Shown here: positions 32,629 to 40,671 of the stretch, in pieces
Position numbering within the stretch: the first letter of the stretch is position 1
Layout of the letters: every line of letters starts with the position of its first letter
Source: Micromonospora rhizosphaerae
GTDB lineage: Bacteria; Actinomycetota; Actinomycetes; Mycobacteriales; Micromonosporaceae
Reading direction: 5' to 3'
Assembly: GCF_900091465.1 (NCBI RefSeq)
Contig: NZ_FMHV01000002.1
Coordinates: forward strand, 4,092,001 to 4,156,000
Length of the DNA stretch: 64,000 nucleotides
The notes under the pieces: generated by a model
Database searches by the model: none
Told to the model about the DNA's origin: nothing
Seen by the model: the letters and a program-made list of their open reading frames with translations, nothing else
Program-made: the position numbers and the translations under genes

Positions 32629-34740
32629 CTACGCGGTGGGGACCAGGACGACCTGGTCCGTTCCGGTCAGGGAGGGCAGACCATTCCCACCGGCGTCGGT
32701 GTAGGACGCGACGAACACGGCGGTCAGGTTGTCGTTCGCCGGGTCGTGGCCGGACGGCACCGTCGTCTGGATCGAGCCGGTGCAGCCGTTGGCGGTGGTC
32801 TGCGGGTGGCCGTGCGTGTCGTGGCCGAGAACGTACGTGACGCTGACCCGGGAGCAGTCCACGGGCTGGTCGTCGGTCACCCGCACCTCGAACTGCACGG
32901 TGTCGCCGAACTTGAACGGCTGGCCCGCGACCGGCTTGACCAGCTCCACCACGGGCTGGGCGTTGCCGACCACGACCCGGACCGATGCGGCGGCCGACAG
33001 GCCTCCGGGGTCGCTCACGTTGAGCGTGGCGTGGTAGAGGCCGTTCTTCTGGTACGTGAACGTCGGGTTCGCCGCGCGCGAGTCGACCTTGCCGTCGTTG
33101 TCGAAGTCCCACGCGTACGACAGCCGGTCGCCGTCGTAGTCCGTGGTGCCGTCGCTGGAGAAGGTGACGGTCAGCGGCGTGAGCCCATTGGTGGGCGTGG
33201 CCGAAACCTGGGGCACCGGGGTGTGGTTGCCCTTCCAGCCGATGTAGTCGATCCGGGCCAGCTGCGCGTCCGGGTTCTCGCTGAAGAAACCGTCGCCGTA
33301 CTCGAGCACGTACAGCGCGCCGTCCGGGCCGAACTCCAGGTCCATCGGGTTGTCGAAGGTGAACGAGGGGAGCACCGGCTCGATCCCGCTCAGGCTGCCG
33401 CTGCCGTTCAGCCGGAAGCTTTTCACGTAGTCCCGGGTCCACTCGTGGAACAGCGGCATGCCGTCGTAGTACGCGGGCCACGCCACCGGGGCGCGTCCCC
33501 GCGTCGTGGGAGAGACGAACCGGTACGCCGGCCCGGCCATCGGTCCGATGCCGCCGGTGCCCAGCTCCGGGAACTGCGCCGAGGGGCCGTAGCCGTACCA
33601 CACGTCCGGCTGCTCCACCGGTGGCAGTTCTCGCAGCCCGGTGTTGTGCGGTGACTCGTTGATCGGCGCGGAGCAGTTGAACGTCGCCCCGGACTGGCCG
33701 GTGGCGAAGTCGTAGTCGACGTATGGCAGCTGCGCGGTGGCGCAGTAGGGCCATCCGTAGTTGCCGGCCTTGCGGACGGCGGCCCACTTGCCCTGCCCGG
33801 CCGGCCCGCGCAGCGGATCGGCCTGGCCCGCGTCCGGCGAGTAGTCGGCGACGTACAGCTCGTCGGTCTTGCGGTTCAGCTCGATCCGGAACGGGTTGCG
33901 CAGGCCCATCAGGTAGATCTCGGGCCGGGTGCCGGTCGTGCCCTCCGGGAAGAGGTTCCCGTTCGGGATCGTGTACCCGCCGTTCTCGCCCACCTTGATG
34001 CGCAGGATCTTGCCGCGCAGGTCGTTGGTGTTGGCCGCCGTGCGCTGCGCGTCGTACGCCGGGTTGCGGCCGGGGCGCTCGTCGATGGGCGCGTAGCCGC
34101 CGGATTCGAACGGGTTCGTGTCGTCACCGGTGGACAGGTACAGGTTGCCCTTGGCGTCGAAGACGATGTCCCCGCCGACGTGGCAGCAGATGCCCCGGTC
34201 GACCGGCACGTCGATGATCTGCTGCTCGGTGGAGAGGTCCAGCTTGTCCTTGACCAGCCGGAACCGGGAGAGCCGAATCGCTCCCTTGAACCGCTCGAAG
34301 TCGGCAGCCGTGCCCCAGGCCGGCGCGTCGCCCTCGTTGACGTTCGGAGTCGACGGGTCGTCGACCGGGGTGTTCATCGGCGGGGAGTAGTACAGATAGA
34401 CCCAGTTGTTTCCGGCCTTGCCGAAGTTGGGGTCGATCGCGACGTTCTGCAGGCCCTCTTCGTCGTGCCGGTAGACGTCCAGGGTCGCGGCGACGGTGTT
34501 GCGGCCCGTAGCCGGGTCGTGCAACCAGACCTCACCCGGGCGGGTCACGTGCAGCACCCGGCTGTCGGGCAGCACGGCGAGGTCCATCGGCTCGCCCGGG
34601 TGGTCGTTGAGGGTCACCTTTTGGAAGTCCGTCTCCGGGGGCGCGCTTGTCGTGCCGGGCGCGGCGATCGAGACGGTTGGCGTGGCGACAAGCGCGGTGG
34701 TCGTCAGGCCCGCTACGGCGAGCGCGAGTCGTCTTTTCAT
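32629..34740 (-). CDS. Exported quinoprotein (PQQ-type) sugar dehydrogenase with PKD domain
   Basis: Encodes 703 residues from the ATG at 34740 (GGAGAGG upstream). Signal peptide to about residue 26. Six-bladed propeller of the soluble glucose/sorbosone dehydrogenase (GDH-B) type: 'PMDLAVLPDSRVLHVTRPGEVWL', 'EEGLQNVAIDPNF', 'CCHVGGDIVFDAKGNLYLSTGDD', 'IYLMGLRNPFRIELN', 'GNYGWPYC' and 'NPMDLEFGPDGALYVLEYG' in pieces. A PKD domain at about 525-610 ('TFSSDGTTDYDGDRLSYAWDFDNDG') follows, then a terminal Ig-like stretch. Oxidises a sugar outside the cell if PQQ is supplied; PQQ genes are not in the window. First gene of the two-gene unit. Confidence 0.9.
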   Translation of the reverse strand: MKRRLALAVAGLTTTALVATPTVSIAAPGTTSAPPETDFQKVTLNDHPGEPMDLAVLPDSRVLHVTRPGEVWLHDPATGRNTVAATLDVYRHDEEGLQNVAIDPNFGKAGNNWVYLYYSPPMNTPVDDPSTPNVNEGDAPAWGTAADFERFKGAIRLSRFRLVKDKLDLSTEQQIIDVPVDRGICCHVGGDIVFDAKGNLYLSTGDDTNPFESGGYAPIDERPGRNPAYDAQRTAANTNDLRGKILRIKVGENGGYTIPNGNLFPEGTTGTRPEIYLMGLRNPFRIELNRKTDELYVADYSPDAGQADPLRGPAGQGKWAAVRKAGNYGWPYCATAQLPYVDYDFATGQSGATFNCSAPINESPHNTGLRELPPVEQPDVWYGYGPSAQFPELGTGGIGPMAGPAYRFVSPTTRGRAPVAWPAYYDGMPLFHEWTRDYVKSFRLNGSGSLSGIEPVLPSFTFDNPMDLEFGPDGALYVLEYGDGFFSENPDAQLARIDYIGWKGNHTPVPQVSATPTNGLTPLTVTFSSDGTTDYDGDRLSYAWDFDNDGKVDSRAANPTFTYQKNGLYHATLNVSDPGGLSAAASVRVVVGNAQPVVELVKPVAGQPFKFGDTVQFEVRVTDDQPVDCSRVSVTYVLGHDTHGHPQTTANGCTGSIQTTVPSGHDPANDNLTAVFVASYTDAGGNGLPSLTGTDQVVLVPTA

Positions 34741-35293
34741 CTGCCTCTCCTTCACGAAGGACTGATCGGGGCAGGTCGGGGACGTACGGCTGCTTCCTCC
34801 TCTGTGGGCGGTGTGGGTTTTGGGCACGGCTGAGTAGCCCGTCGCGCGGGGACGCGCCGACCGCGGCGCCGACCAGTCCGGTCTGCGCATGTGTGCGGTC
34901 AGCTACACAGGTTGCCGAGGCGTCGTAGCTGCGAATGGGGGACGGGGGAAGGATCTTGAGGGTAGGGGGCGGGTGTGTTGAGTCAGGTGTTGACCGGCTG
35001 CCAGCAGCCGTTGCTGCGCGCCGATGTCTCGACTGCGCTCCAGACGGGCGGGCCGTCCGGGGCCGTCGTCGAGGGGCTAACCGGGTGTCGGGCCACCTCG
35101 ACGAAGCACATCGTCATGCGGCCGACGCTACAAAAGACATGTCGATAAGTCCATAGCTTTTGCCGGGAGAAGGCCGAACTTTCCTCTAGCTTGACGAAAG
35201 TGGAGCCGGCGGGCATGGGCAGCGGTCATGCGGCCAATGTTTTGGGCCAAGGGACCCATCGATGCCTTGGTCCGCGCCGGAGAGAATCGACAT
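34741..35293. other. 553-bp divergent intergenic region
   Basis: Lies between the minus-strand sugar dehydrogenase and the plus-strand acyltransferase, so it holds both promoters. Apart from the 44-codon candidate at 34983-35117 I find no gene, tRNA or obvious riboswitch. The AT-richer patch around 35125-35190 is the likeliest promoter area for the acyltransferase. Confidence 0.5.
34983..35117 (-). CDS. Candidate small protein of 44 residues
   Basis: An ATG-started 44-codon frame. About 40 of its 44 codons end in G or C, as strong a bias as in the neighbouring genes. The product has two Cys and ends 'ARSNGCWQPVNT'. It lies about 240 bp upstream of the sugar dehydrogenase on the same strand. 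No ribosome site is visible, though a TAGCGT 7 nt before the ATG could be a -10 for a leaderless message. No family recognised; a chance frame in GC-rich DNA is possible. Confidence 0.35.
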   Translation of the reverse strand: MTMCFVEVARHPVSPSTTAPDGPPVWSAVETSARSNGCWQPVNT

Positions 35294-36517
35294 ATGTCCA
35301 CGGTCGTCCAGGCCCGAGGCTCACAGCGCCTGCCTCAGATCGACAACCTCAAGACCGCCATGGTCGCGTGGATCATCGCCGGGCACGCCCTGCTCGGCTA
35401 TACGTCGATCGGCGGCTGGCCGTACGACGAGGTCAACGAGGTCACGTTCGATCCTCGATCAGAGTGGGTACTGGCGATCGTGATCGGTCCGTCCGCACTC
35501 TTCGTCGTCGGCACATTCTTCTTCCTGGCCGGGCTGTTCTCGCCCGCCGCCGTTGCTGGCAAGGGCCCGGCACGGTTCGCGGGCGACCGGATCCTGCGGC
35601 TCGGTGTGCCGTTCCTGTGTTACATGGGATTGATCTGGCCGCTGTTCATGTGGGCTGCCTACCGTGCGGCGGGCTACCGCGTGTCGTACTGGTGGGCCTT
35701 CACGCATCGCCAGCCCTTGCTGGATTCCGGCCCGCTGTGGTTCGCCGAGGTGCTGCTGTACTTCTCGCTCGCATACGCGGCGTGGAGCTGGGCCACTACC
35801 CGGCTGAGTCGCCAACCTCGTCCGGCGCCCAAACCGTGGGGCGGTGGCCACCTGGTTGCGCTCGCCGTCGCCGTCGTGGTCACCTCGTTCGTGATCCGGC
35901 TGTGGTTCCCCGCCCGGAGCACGCAGATCCTGGATCTGCACCTGTGGCAGTGGCCGCAATCCCTCGCGATGTTCGGGTTGGGCGTCGTGGTCGCGCGTCA
36001 CGGGTGGATCGGCGAGGTGCCGGAGGGCGTGCGGCACGCCTGCGGCCTCGCCGTGGTGGTCACGCTGGCCGTCGTGCCGGTGCTGGCTGTCGCACTGGGT
36101 GTGTCGAGTCTCGCCGAAGCTGCCACCCCGTTCCTCGGCGGCTGGCATTGGCAGGCGCTGCTGCTGGCCAGCGTGGAGGCCTGCCTGGTGGTTGCGGGAT
36201 CGGTGTGGGCGCTCGGCACGGCGCAGCGCCGCCTACTGACCAGCAGCCGGCTCTTGATGGCCTGCGGCCGCGCCGCGTACGCCGCATTCGCCCTGCAGGG
36301 ACCCGTCCTGCTGACCTTGGCGATCGCGGCCCGGCCGCTACCCCTGCCGGCCGAGGCCAAGGCCCTCGTCGTGGGAGCGCTCGCCGTTCCGGCCTGCTTC
36401 TGGATCGGTTGGCTGATCATCGAGGGCACTCGGCGAGGATCACGGCGGAGACGCGGTGCGCCGAGCGGTGAAGCGCACGTGCCCGGCCTGCTGCACCGAG
36501 CGATGCCGCCTGGCTAG
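35294..36517 (+). CDS. Acyltransferase 3-family membrane protein
   Basis: Encodes 407 residues from the ATG at 35294 (GGAGAG upstream); an in-frame ATG 66 bp earlier is less likely. Ten or so transmembrane helices. 'QIDNLKTAMVAWIIAGHALLGY' (residues ~15-36, with the His seen in acyltransferase 3 active sites) and 'GDRILRLGVPFLCYMGLIWPL' are family landmarks. Such proteins acylate sugars, polyketides or lipids at the membrane. The C-terminal ~12 codons and 3' flank are a copy of the zf-HC2 gene tail (36480-36551), so its native end was replaced. Confidence 0.85.
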   Translation: MSTVVQARGSQRLPQIDNLKTAMVAWIIAGHALLGYTSIGGWPYDEVNEVTFDPRSEWVLAIVIGPSALFVVGTFFFLAGLFSPAAVAGKGPARFAGDRILRLGVPFLCYMGLIWPLFMWAAYRAAGYRVSYWWAFTHRQPLLDSGPLWFAEVLLYFSLAYAAWSWATTRLSRQPRPAPKPWGGGHLVALAVAVVVTSFVIRLWFPARSTQILDLHLWQWPQSLAMFGLGVVVARHGWIGEVPEGVRHACGLAVVVTLAVVPVLAVALGVSSLAEAATPFLGGWHWQALLLASVEACLVVAGSVWALGTAQRRLLTSSRLLMACGRAAYAAFALQGPVLLTLAIAARPLPLPAEAKALVVGALAVPACFWIGWLIIEGTRRGSRRRRGAPSGEAHVPGLLHRAMPPG

Positions 36518-36551
36518 TCCCCCGATGCGACCCGCGACCGACGGCATAGAA
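36480..36551 (+). repeat. 72-bp duplicated segment, copy B
   Basis: Counterpart of 24403-24475. Encodes the last codons of the acyltransferase ('VPGLLHRAMPPG' then TAG) and 34 bp of its 3' flank. One gap and about 11 substitutions separate the copies, most of them silent in the shared reading frame, which suggests it was copied as coding DNA and has since diverged. Confidence 0.75.
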
Positions 36552-36605
36552 AGCCGGGTGGGCCCGACAGGTAGCCGGGGCGGCCGCGCCGCGCCATAGT
36601 GGGGC

Positions 36606-37481
36606 ATGGCCGCACCCGAGTCGCCGGAAGCACTCGTAACTGCCCTCTCCCGCGCCGGCTACCTCGCCGACACCGGGCTGGCCATCGCGGGGTTCCTCGC
36701 GGCGCGGCTGCACCGGCCGGTTTTCCTGGAAGGTGACGCAGGCGTCGGCAAGACAGCCTTCGCCGTGGCGCTGGCGGCGGCGACCGGTGTCGAGCTGATC
36801 CGGCTGCAGTGCTACGAGGGGCTCGACGCGGCCCAGGCGCTCTACGACTGGGACTTCCCGCGGCAGATCCTGCACCTGCGCACCGCGGAGGCGGCCGGCG
36901 TCACCGACGCGTCGAGCCTCGAGACCAGCCTCTACGACCGCCGGTTCCTGCTCGCCCGGCCGCTGCTGCGGGCGCTGGAGGCGGCGCCGTGCGTGCTGCT
37001 CATCGACGAGATCGACCGAGCCGACGACGAGTTCGAGGCGTACCTGTTGGAACTGCTCGCCGACTGGGCGGTGAGCATTCCCGAGCTGGGCCGGGTGGCC
37101 GCCACCACGCCGCCGACCACCGTCATCACCTCGAACCGGACGCGTGAGGTGCACGACGCGCTCAAGCGCCGCTGCCTCTATCACTGGGTCGATCACCCCG
37201 ATCCGGACCGGGAAGCGGCGATCTTGCGGACCCGACTGCCCGACGTGTCGCGCCGGCTCACCACCCAGGTGGCGGAGGCGGTCGCCCGGCTACGCAGGCT
37301 CGACCTCGTCAAGCCGCCAGGCGTGGCCGAGGCCATCGACTGGGCCTCGGCCCTGCAGGCCCTCGGGGCGGACCAGCTCACCGCCCCGCTGGCCGACGCG
37401 ACGCTCGGCGCGGCGGTCAAGGTCCGCGAAGACCTCGACCGGGTACGGCCGCGCCTGGCGGCGCTGGTGGGCGAGGCCTGA
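36606..37481 (+). CDS. MoxR-type AAA+ ATPase (CoxD-like)
   Basis: Encodes 291 residues. Walker A 'GDAGVGKT' (43-50), Walker B 'LLIDEID' (131-137), sensor 1 'TVITSNRTREVHDALKRR' (Asn) and a C-terminal lid. MoxR ATPases pair with VWA proteins as metallo-cofactor insertion chaperones; in carboxydotrophs CoxD with CoxE matures the Cu-S-Mo site. It opens this molybdenum hydroxylase locus, with the VWA gene starting 1 bp after its stop. Preceded by the duplicated tail of the acyltransferase gene, so its promoter is probably within 36552-36605. Confidence 0.92.
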   Translation: MAAPESPEALVTALSRAGYLADTGLAIAGFLAARLHRPVFLEGDAGVGKTAFAVALAAATGVELIRLQCYEGLDAAQALYDWDFPRQILHLRTAEAAGVTDASSLETSLYDRRFLLARPLLRALEAAPCVLLIDEIDRADDEFEAYLLELLADWAVSIPELGRVAATTPPTTVITSNRTREVHDALKRRCLYHWVDHPDPDREAAILRTRLPDVSRRLTTQVAEAVARLRRLDLVKPPGVAEAIDWASALQALGADQLTAPLADATLGAAVKVREDLDRVRPRLAALVGEA

Positions 37482-37482
37482 C

Positions 37483-38586
37483 ATGGCGGGCGACGCGGCG
37501 CTCATGATCGTCGACTTCGCCGGTGCGGTGCGCCGCGCCGGCGTACCGGCCAGCCCCGACCGCGTCCAGGCCCTCGCCGCGGCCGTCGACGCGCTCGGGC
37601 CGACCGGGCTCTACTGGGCCGGCCGGCTGACCCTGTGCGGCACCGTCGACGACATCGCCCGCTACGACACGGCCTACCGTGCGTGGCTCTCCGGCCGGCA
37701 GGTCCGGCCGGCGCGCACCGTGCCCGTCGGCCCGCCCCGCCGGTACGTCGTTCCGTTCGGGCTGGATGGTGCCCGCCGAGGGGATGTCGGTAAGGCGGCG
37801 ACCACGCCGGTGGCGACCCGGGCCAGCGACCACGAGCTGCTGCGTCATCGCGACCTCGCCGACCTGTCCGCCGCGGACCGTGCGGAGGCGCGTCGGCTCG
37901 TTGCCCTGCTACGCCCGGCGACGCCGCTGCGGCGGGCGCGGCGGTACCGACCCGCAGGCGCCGGCCGGATCGACCCGCCCCGGAGTCTGGCGGCTCTGCG
38001 CCGTTCGCTCGGCGAGCCCGCGCTGCTCGCCCACCGCCGCCGTCGGCATCGGCCGCGTCGGCTGGTGCTGCTGGTTGACGTCTCCGGCTCCATGGCGCCG
38101 TACGCCGATGCCTTGCTGCGTTTCGCGCACGCCGCGGTCCACTGCCGGCCCGCCGCGACGGAGGTCTTCACCATCGGCACCCGGCTCACCCGGGTGACCC
38201 GGGCGCTGCGCCACCCCGACCCGGGCGCCGCGCTCGCGGCGGCGGGCGCCGCGATTCCGGACTGGAGCGGAGGCACCCGGCTGGGTGACTCACTCGGCGT
38301 GTTCGTCCGCCGGTACGCCCATCCGGGGCTCGCTCGCCGCGCGGTGGTCGTCGTCTTCAGCGACGGTTGGGAGCGCGGCGACCCGGCGCCGCTGGCCGAT
38401 GCGACCGCCCGGCTGCGCCGCCTCGCTCACCGGGTGGTGTGGGTCAGCCCGCACCGTGGTCGGCCCGGATTCGCTCCCACCGCGGGCGGGCTGGCCGCCG
38501 TCCTGCCCAACGTCGATGATCTCGTTGCCGGCCACAGCCTGGCGGCCCTGTCCGAACTCGCCGACACCATCGGGAGCAGTGACTAG
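37483..38586 (+). CDS. VWA-domain protein (CoxE-like)
   Basis: Encodes 367 residues. The N-terminal ~180 residues are helical and basic ('RRARRYRPAGAGR'). The von Willebrand A domain has MIDAS 'LLVDVSGSM' (Asp199, Ser201, Ser203) and 'GGTRLGDSLG', ending 'VVVVFSDGWERGD'. CoxE-type proteins work with a MoxR ATPase to assemble the molybdenum active site. The stop TAG at 38584-38586 lies within the 8-bp inverted-repeat end of the IS607-type element, so the last codons may not be original. Confidence 0.9.
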   Translation: MAGDAALMIVDFAGAVRRAGVPASPDRVQALAAAVDALGPTGLYWAGRLTLCGTVDDIARYDTAYRAWLSGRQVRPARTVPVGPPRRYVVPFGLDGARRGDVGKAATTPVATRASDHELLRHRDLADLSAADRAEARRLVALLRPATPLRRARRYRPAGAGRIDPPRSLAALRRSLGEPALLAHRRRRHRPRRLVLLVDVSGSMAPYADALLRFAHAAVHCRPAATEVFTIGTRLTRVTRALRHPDPGAALAAAGAAIPDWSGGTRLGDSLGVFVRRYAHPGLARRAVVVVFSDGWERGDPAPLADATARLRRLAHRVVWVSPHRGRPGFAPTAGGLAAVLPNVDDLVAGHSLAALSELADTIGSSD

Positions 38587-38626
38587 TTGTCGGCTTTTTC
38601 TTCATATCTATCTATGCTTGCCTGTT

Positions 38627-39243
38627 GTGGGTAGCGTCTATCGGATCGGTGAGTTTGCCAAGCGGGTGGGCCGCTCGGTGAGTACGGCGCGCCGGTGGGA
38701 GGCGGAGGGCCGGATCTCGGCCCGGCGTCTGCCGTGCGGGCAGCGTTTCTTCGACGACTCCGACGTGCGCACGGTGCTGCGGCCTGGCTTCGATACCGGG
38801 CGGCGGAAGGTCGTGGTTTACTGCGGGTCTCGTCACCGGGCCAGAAAGCCGACCTGGCCTCGCAGGCCGCGTCGATGCAGCAGCTCCGTCTGGCACGCGG
38901 CCTCGCGGTGGATGAGTGGGTCAGCGAGGTCGGCTGCGGGATGAACCTGCGCCGCGAGAAGTTCCTGCCGCTGATGGACGCGGTCGACCGGGGGGAGGTC
39001 GCCACGCGCGTGGTGGCGCACAAGGATCGGCTGGCCCCGTTCGGCTTCGACTTCCTAGAGCACGTGGCGGCGCGCGGCGGCTGCGAGATCGCCGTGGCCA
39101 ATCAGGAGGCGTGGTCCCCGCAGCAGGATCTGGTCGAGGACCTGCTGGCGATCGTGCAAACCTTCTCGTGTCGGCTGTACGGGCTGCGGCGCTATGACAA
39201 GGAACTCAAAAGGGCGGGTCTGACCGCGGAGGGCGACCGGTGA
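38627..39243 (+). pseudogene. tnpA: IS607 serine recombinase TnpA, frameshifted
   Basis: From the GTG at 38627 the first frame gives a MerR-type HTH ('YRIGEFAKRVGRSVSTARRW', 'GRISARRLPCGQRFF') and reaches 'RKVVVYC', then goes wrong. At about 38822-38826 a missing base (TGCGGG where TGCCGGG is expected) shifts the catalytic domain into another frame. There 'RVSSPGQKADLASQ' (nucleophile Ser), 'HKDRLAPFGFDFLE' and 'LLAIVQTFSCRLYGLRRY' are all intact. The HTH and catalytic halves are therefore not joined. The site is not a typical slippery sequence, so loss of function is likelier than programmed frameshifting. Ends overlapping tnpB by 4 bp. Confidence 0.8.
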
Positions 39244-40655
39244 AGGTTACCCGGATCGCTTACTCGGCCCGCCTGAACCCGGGCAAGTACGCGGCGTTGC
39301 TGGAGCAGGCTCGCCGGTTGGGCCGGGTCCGCAGCGAGGTGTGGCAGCGGTACGGCTCGATCGGCGGTGTCGGGTCCGGGTTGAGGGACCGGCAGGTGCG
39401 GGACCGGTGGCTGGCTGACGGCACGCACGTGCGGTTTGGTGTGCTGGCGAATGCGTGGAAGGAAACCGTCCGCGACGCGATGGCGGACATCGGGGCGAAC
39501 CTGGCGTCGGCCAAGGTCGAGGTGCGTCGGGCTATTATCCGGCGTACGGGCGATCCGGGCGAGCGGAAGCGGATGTTCACCGCGCTGAAGGCCGACCAGT
39601 GGGCCGACGATCCGTTCCTGGCTCGGCAGATGCGCAAACAGTGGAAGCGTGGGAAGAACCGCACGCACGATCAGATCGTGGTGCGCGCTGACCAGCACAA
39701 CACCGTCGTGGACGGGCGGGGCCTGTTGTGGCTGGCGGTTCCCGGTCTGCAACGCCGCCAGATGGTCAAGATTCCGCTGTCCACGACGGTGGCCCCGACT
39801 GGCACGCTGCGGCTGATTCTGCGCGGCGGCCGGGTGGAGGTGCACTACCAGATCGACGCGTCGCAGCTGCGGTCGTCGCAGCGGCCGTGCGGCGATGCGA
39901 CGGTCGGCGTGGACAAGGGCTACACCGAAGCCCTGACCGACTCCGACGGCCAGCGACACGGCGTTCGGCTCGGCAGGCTCCTGACCACAGAGTCGGACCG
40001 GTTGAAGGAACGCAACCGGCGTCGGGCGAGGCTGCGCTCGATAGCGAACAACGCCGCTCGTCGTGGTGACCACGCGAAAGCGCAACGGATCACGGTAAAC
40101 AACCTTGGGACCTTCAAACGGGACCGGCAGGCCGCCCGCCACCGCGCCCGGGTGCGCGCGGAGATCTTCACCGCCGTGCACCGGGTCGTCGACAAGGCCG
40201 CCACCGTGGTCGCCGAGGACCTCACCACCAGCTTCGCCGGGCGCAAGAGGCTCGGCAGGAACGTCAACCGGCGCCTCGCCGCCTGGACCAAAGGGGTCAC
40301 CGCCGAGGCCCTAACAAACGTGTCGGAGCGCAGAGGTTCTGCGCTCGTTCACGTCAACGCCGCCTACACCTCACAAACCTGTCATCGGTGCGCCGGCTTG
40401 GGTCGCCGTAGTGGGGACCGGTTTCACTGCACCTGGTGCGGGGTGGTGTGGCAGGCCGACGTGAACGCCGCGATCAACATCCTGCAGCGAGCCGGCGACC
40501 CCGACATCGCCCTGCACACCCCGCACCGCGCGGTGAGGCAGATCCTGCAGGACAGGACCGATCGCCACCGGACCAGACTGCCGGTCCAGGACTCCAGCCC
40601 GGCCACCACCGAGCGGAGAGCGAACCATCCGAACCGCTCAGCGATGAGCAACTAG
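39240..40655 (+). CDS. tnpB: TnpB RNA-guided nuclease (IS607/IS605 OrfB)
   Basis: Encodes 471 residues from a GTG overlapping the tnpA stop. The RuvC triad is complete: Asp225 ('VGVDKGY'), Glu326 ('VVAEDL') and Asp407 ('QADVNAA'). The zinc ribbon has all four Cys (381, 384, 397, 400; 'CHRC' and 'CTWC'). TnpB proteins use an omegaRNA made from the element's right end to cut DNA next to a transposon-adjacent motif, favouring element retention. The 3' end of this gene and the right flank should encode that RNA. Looks catalytically competent even though its partner TnpA is broken. Confidence 0.92.
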   Translation: MKVTRIAYSARLNPGKYAALLEQARRLGRVRSEVWQRYGSIGGVGSGLRDRQVRDRWLADGTHVRFGVLANAWKETVRDAMADIGANLASAKVEVRRAIIRRTGDPGERKRMFTALKADQWADDPFLARQMRKQWKRGKNRTHDQIVVRADQHNTVVDGRGLLWLAVPGLQRRQMVKIPLSTTVAPTGTLRLILRGGRVEVHYQIDASQLRSSQRPCGDATVGVDKGYTEALTDSDGQRHGVRLGRLLTTESDRLKERNRRRARLRSIANNAARRGDHAKAQRITVNNLGTFKRDRQAARHRARVRAEIFTAVHRVVDKAATVVAEDLTTSFAGRKRLGRNVNRRLAAWTKGVTAEALTNVSERRGSALVHVNAAYTSQTCHRCAGLGRRSGDRFHCTWCGVVWQADVNAAINILQRAGDPDIALHTPHRAVRQILQDRTDRHRTRLPVQDSSPATTERRANHPNRSAMSN

Positions 40656-40671
40656 TAGGAAGCAGGTAGCG

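Larger units (their letters stand above)
38582..40656 (+). mobile_element. IS607-type insertion sequence (tnpA frameshifted, tnpB intact)
   Basis: About 2.07 kb. The ends carry an 8-bp inverted repeat, ACTAGTTG (38582-38589) and CAACTAGT (40649-40656). It holds a MerR-like/serine recombinase gene (tnpA) and an overlapping tnpB, the IS607 arrangement. IS607 integrates by serine recombination at GG dinucleotides without long target duplications; 'TAGG' follows the right end. The element splits VWA from XdhC. Exact termini cannot be fixed by eye. Confidence 0.7.

Noticed and set aside
38819..38830. Programmed -1 frameshift in the IS607 tnpA gene
   Set aside because: No slippery heptamer or downstream stimulator is visible, and IS607 tnpA is normally one frame; a one-base loss is simpler.
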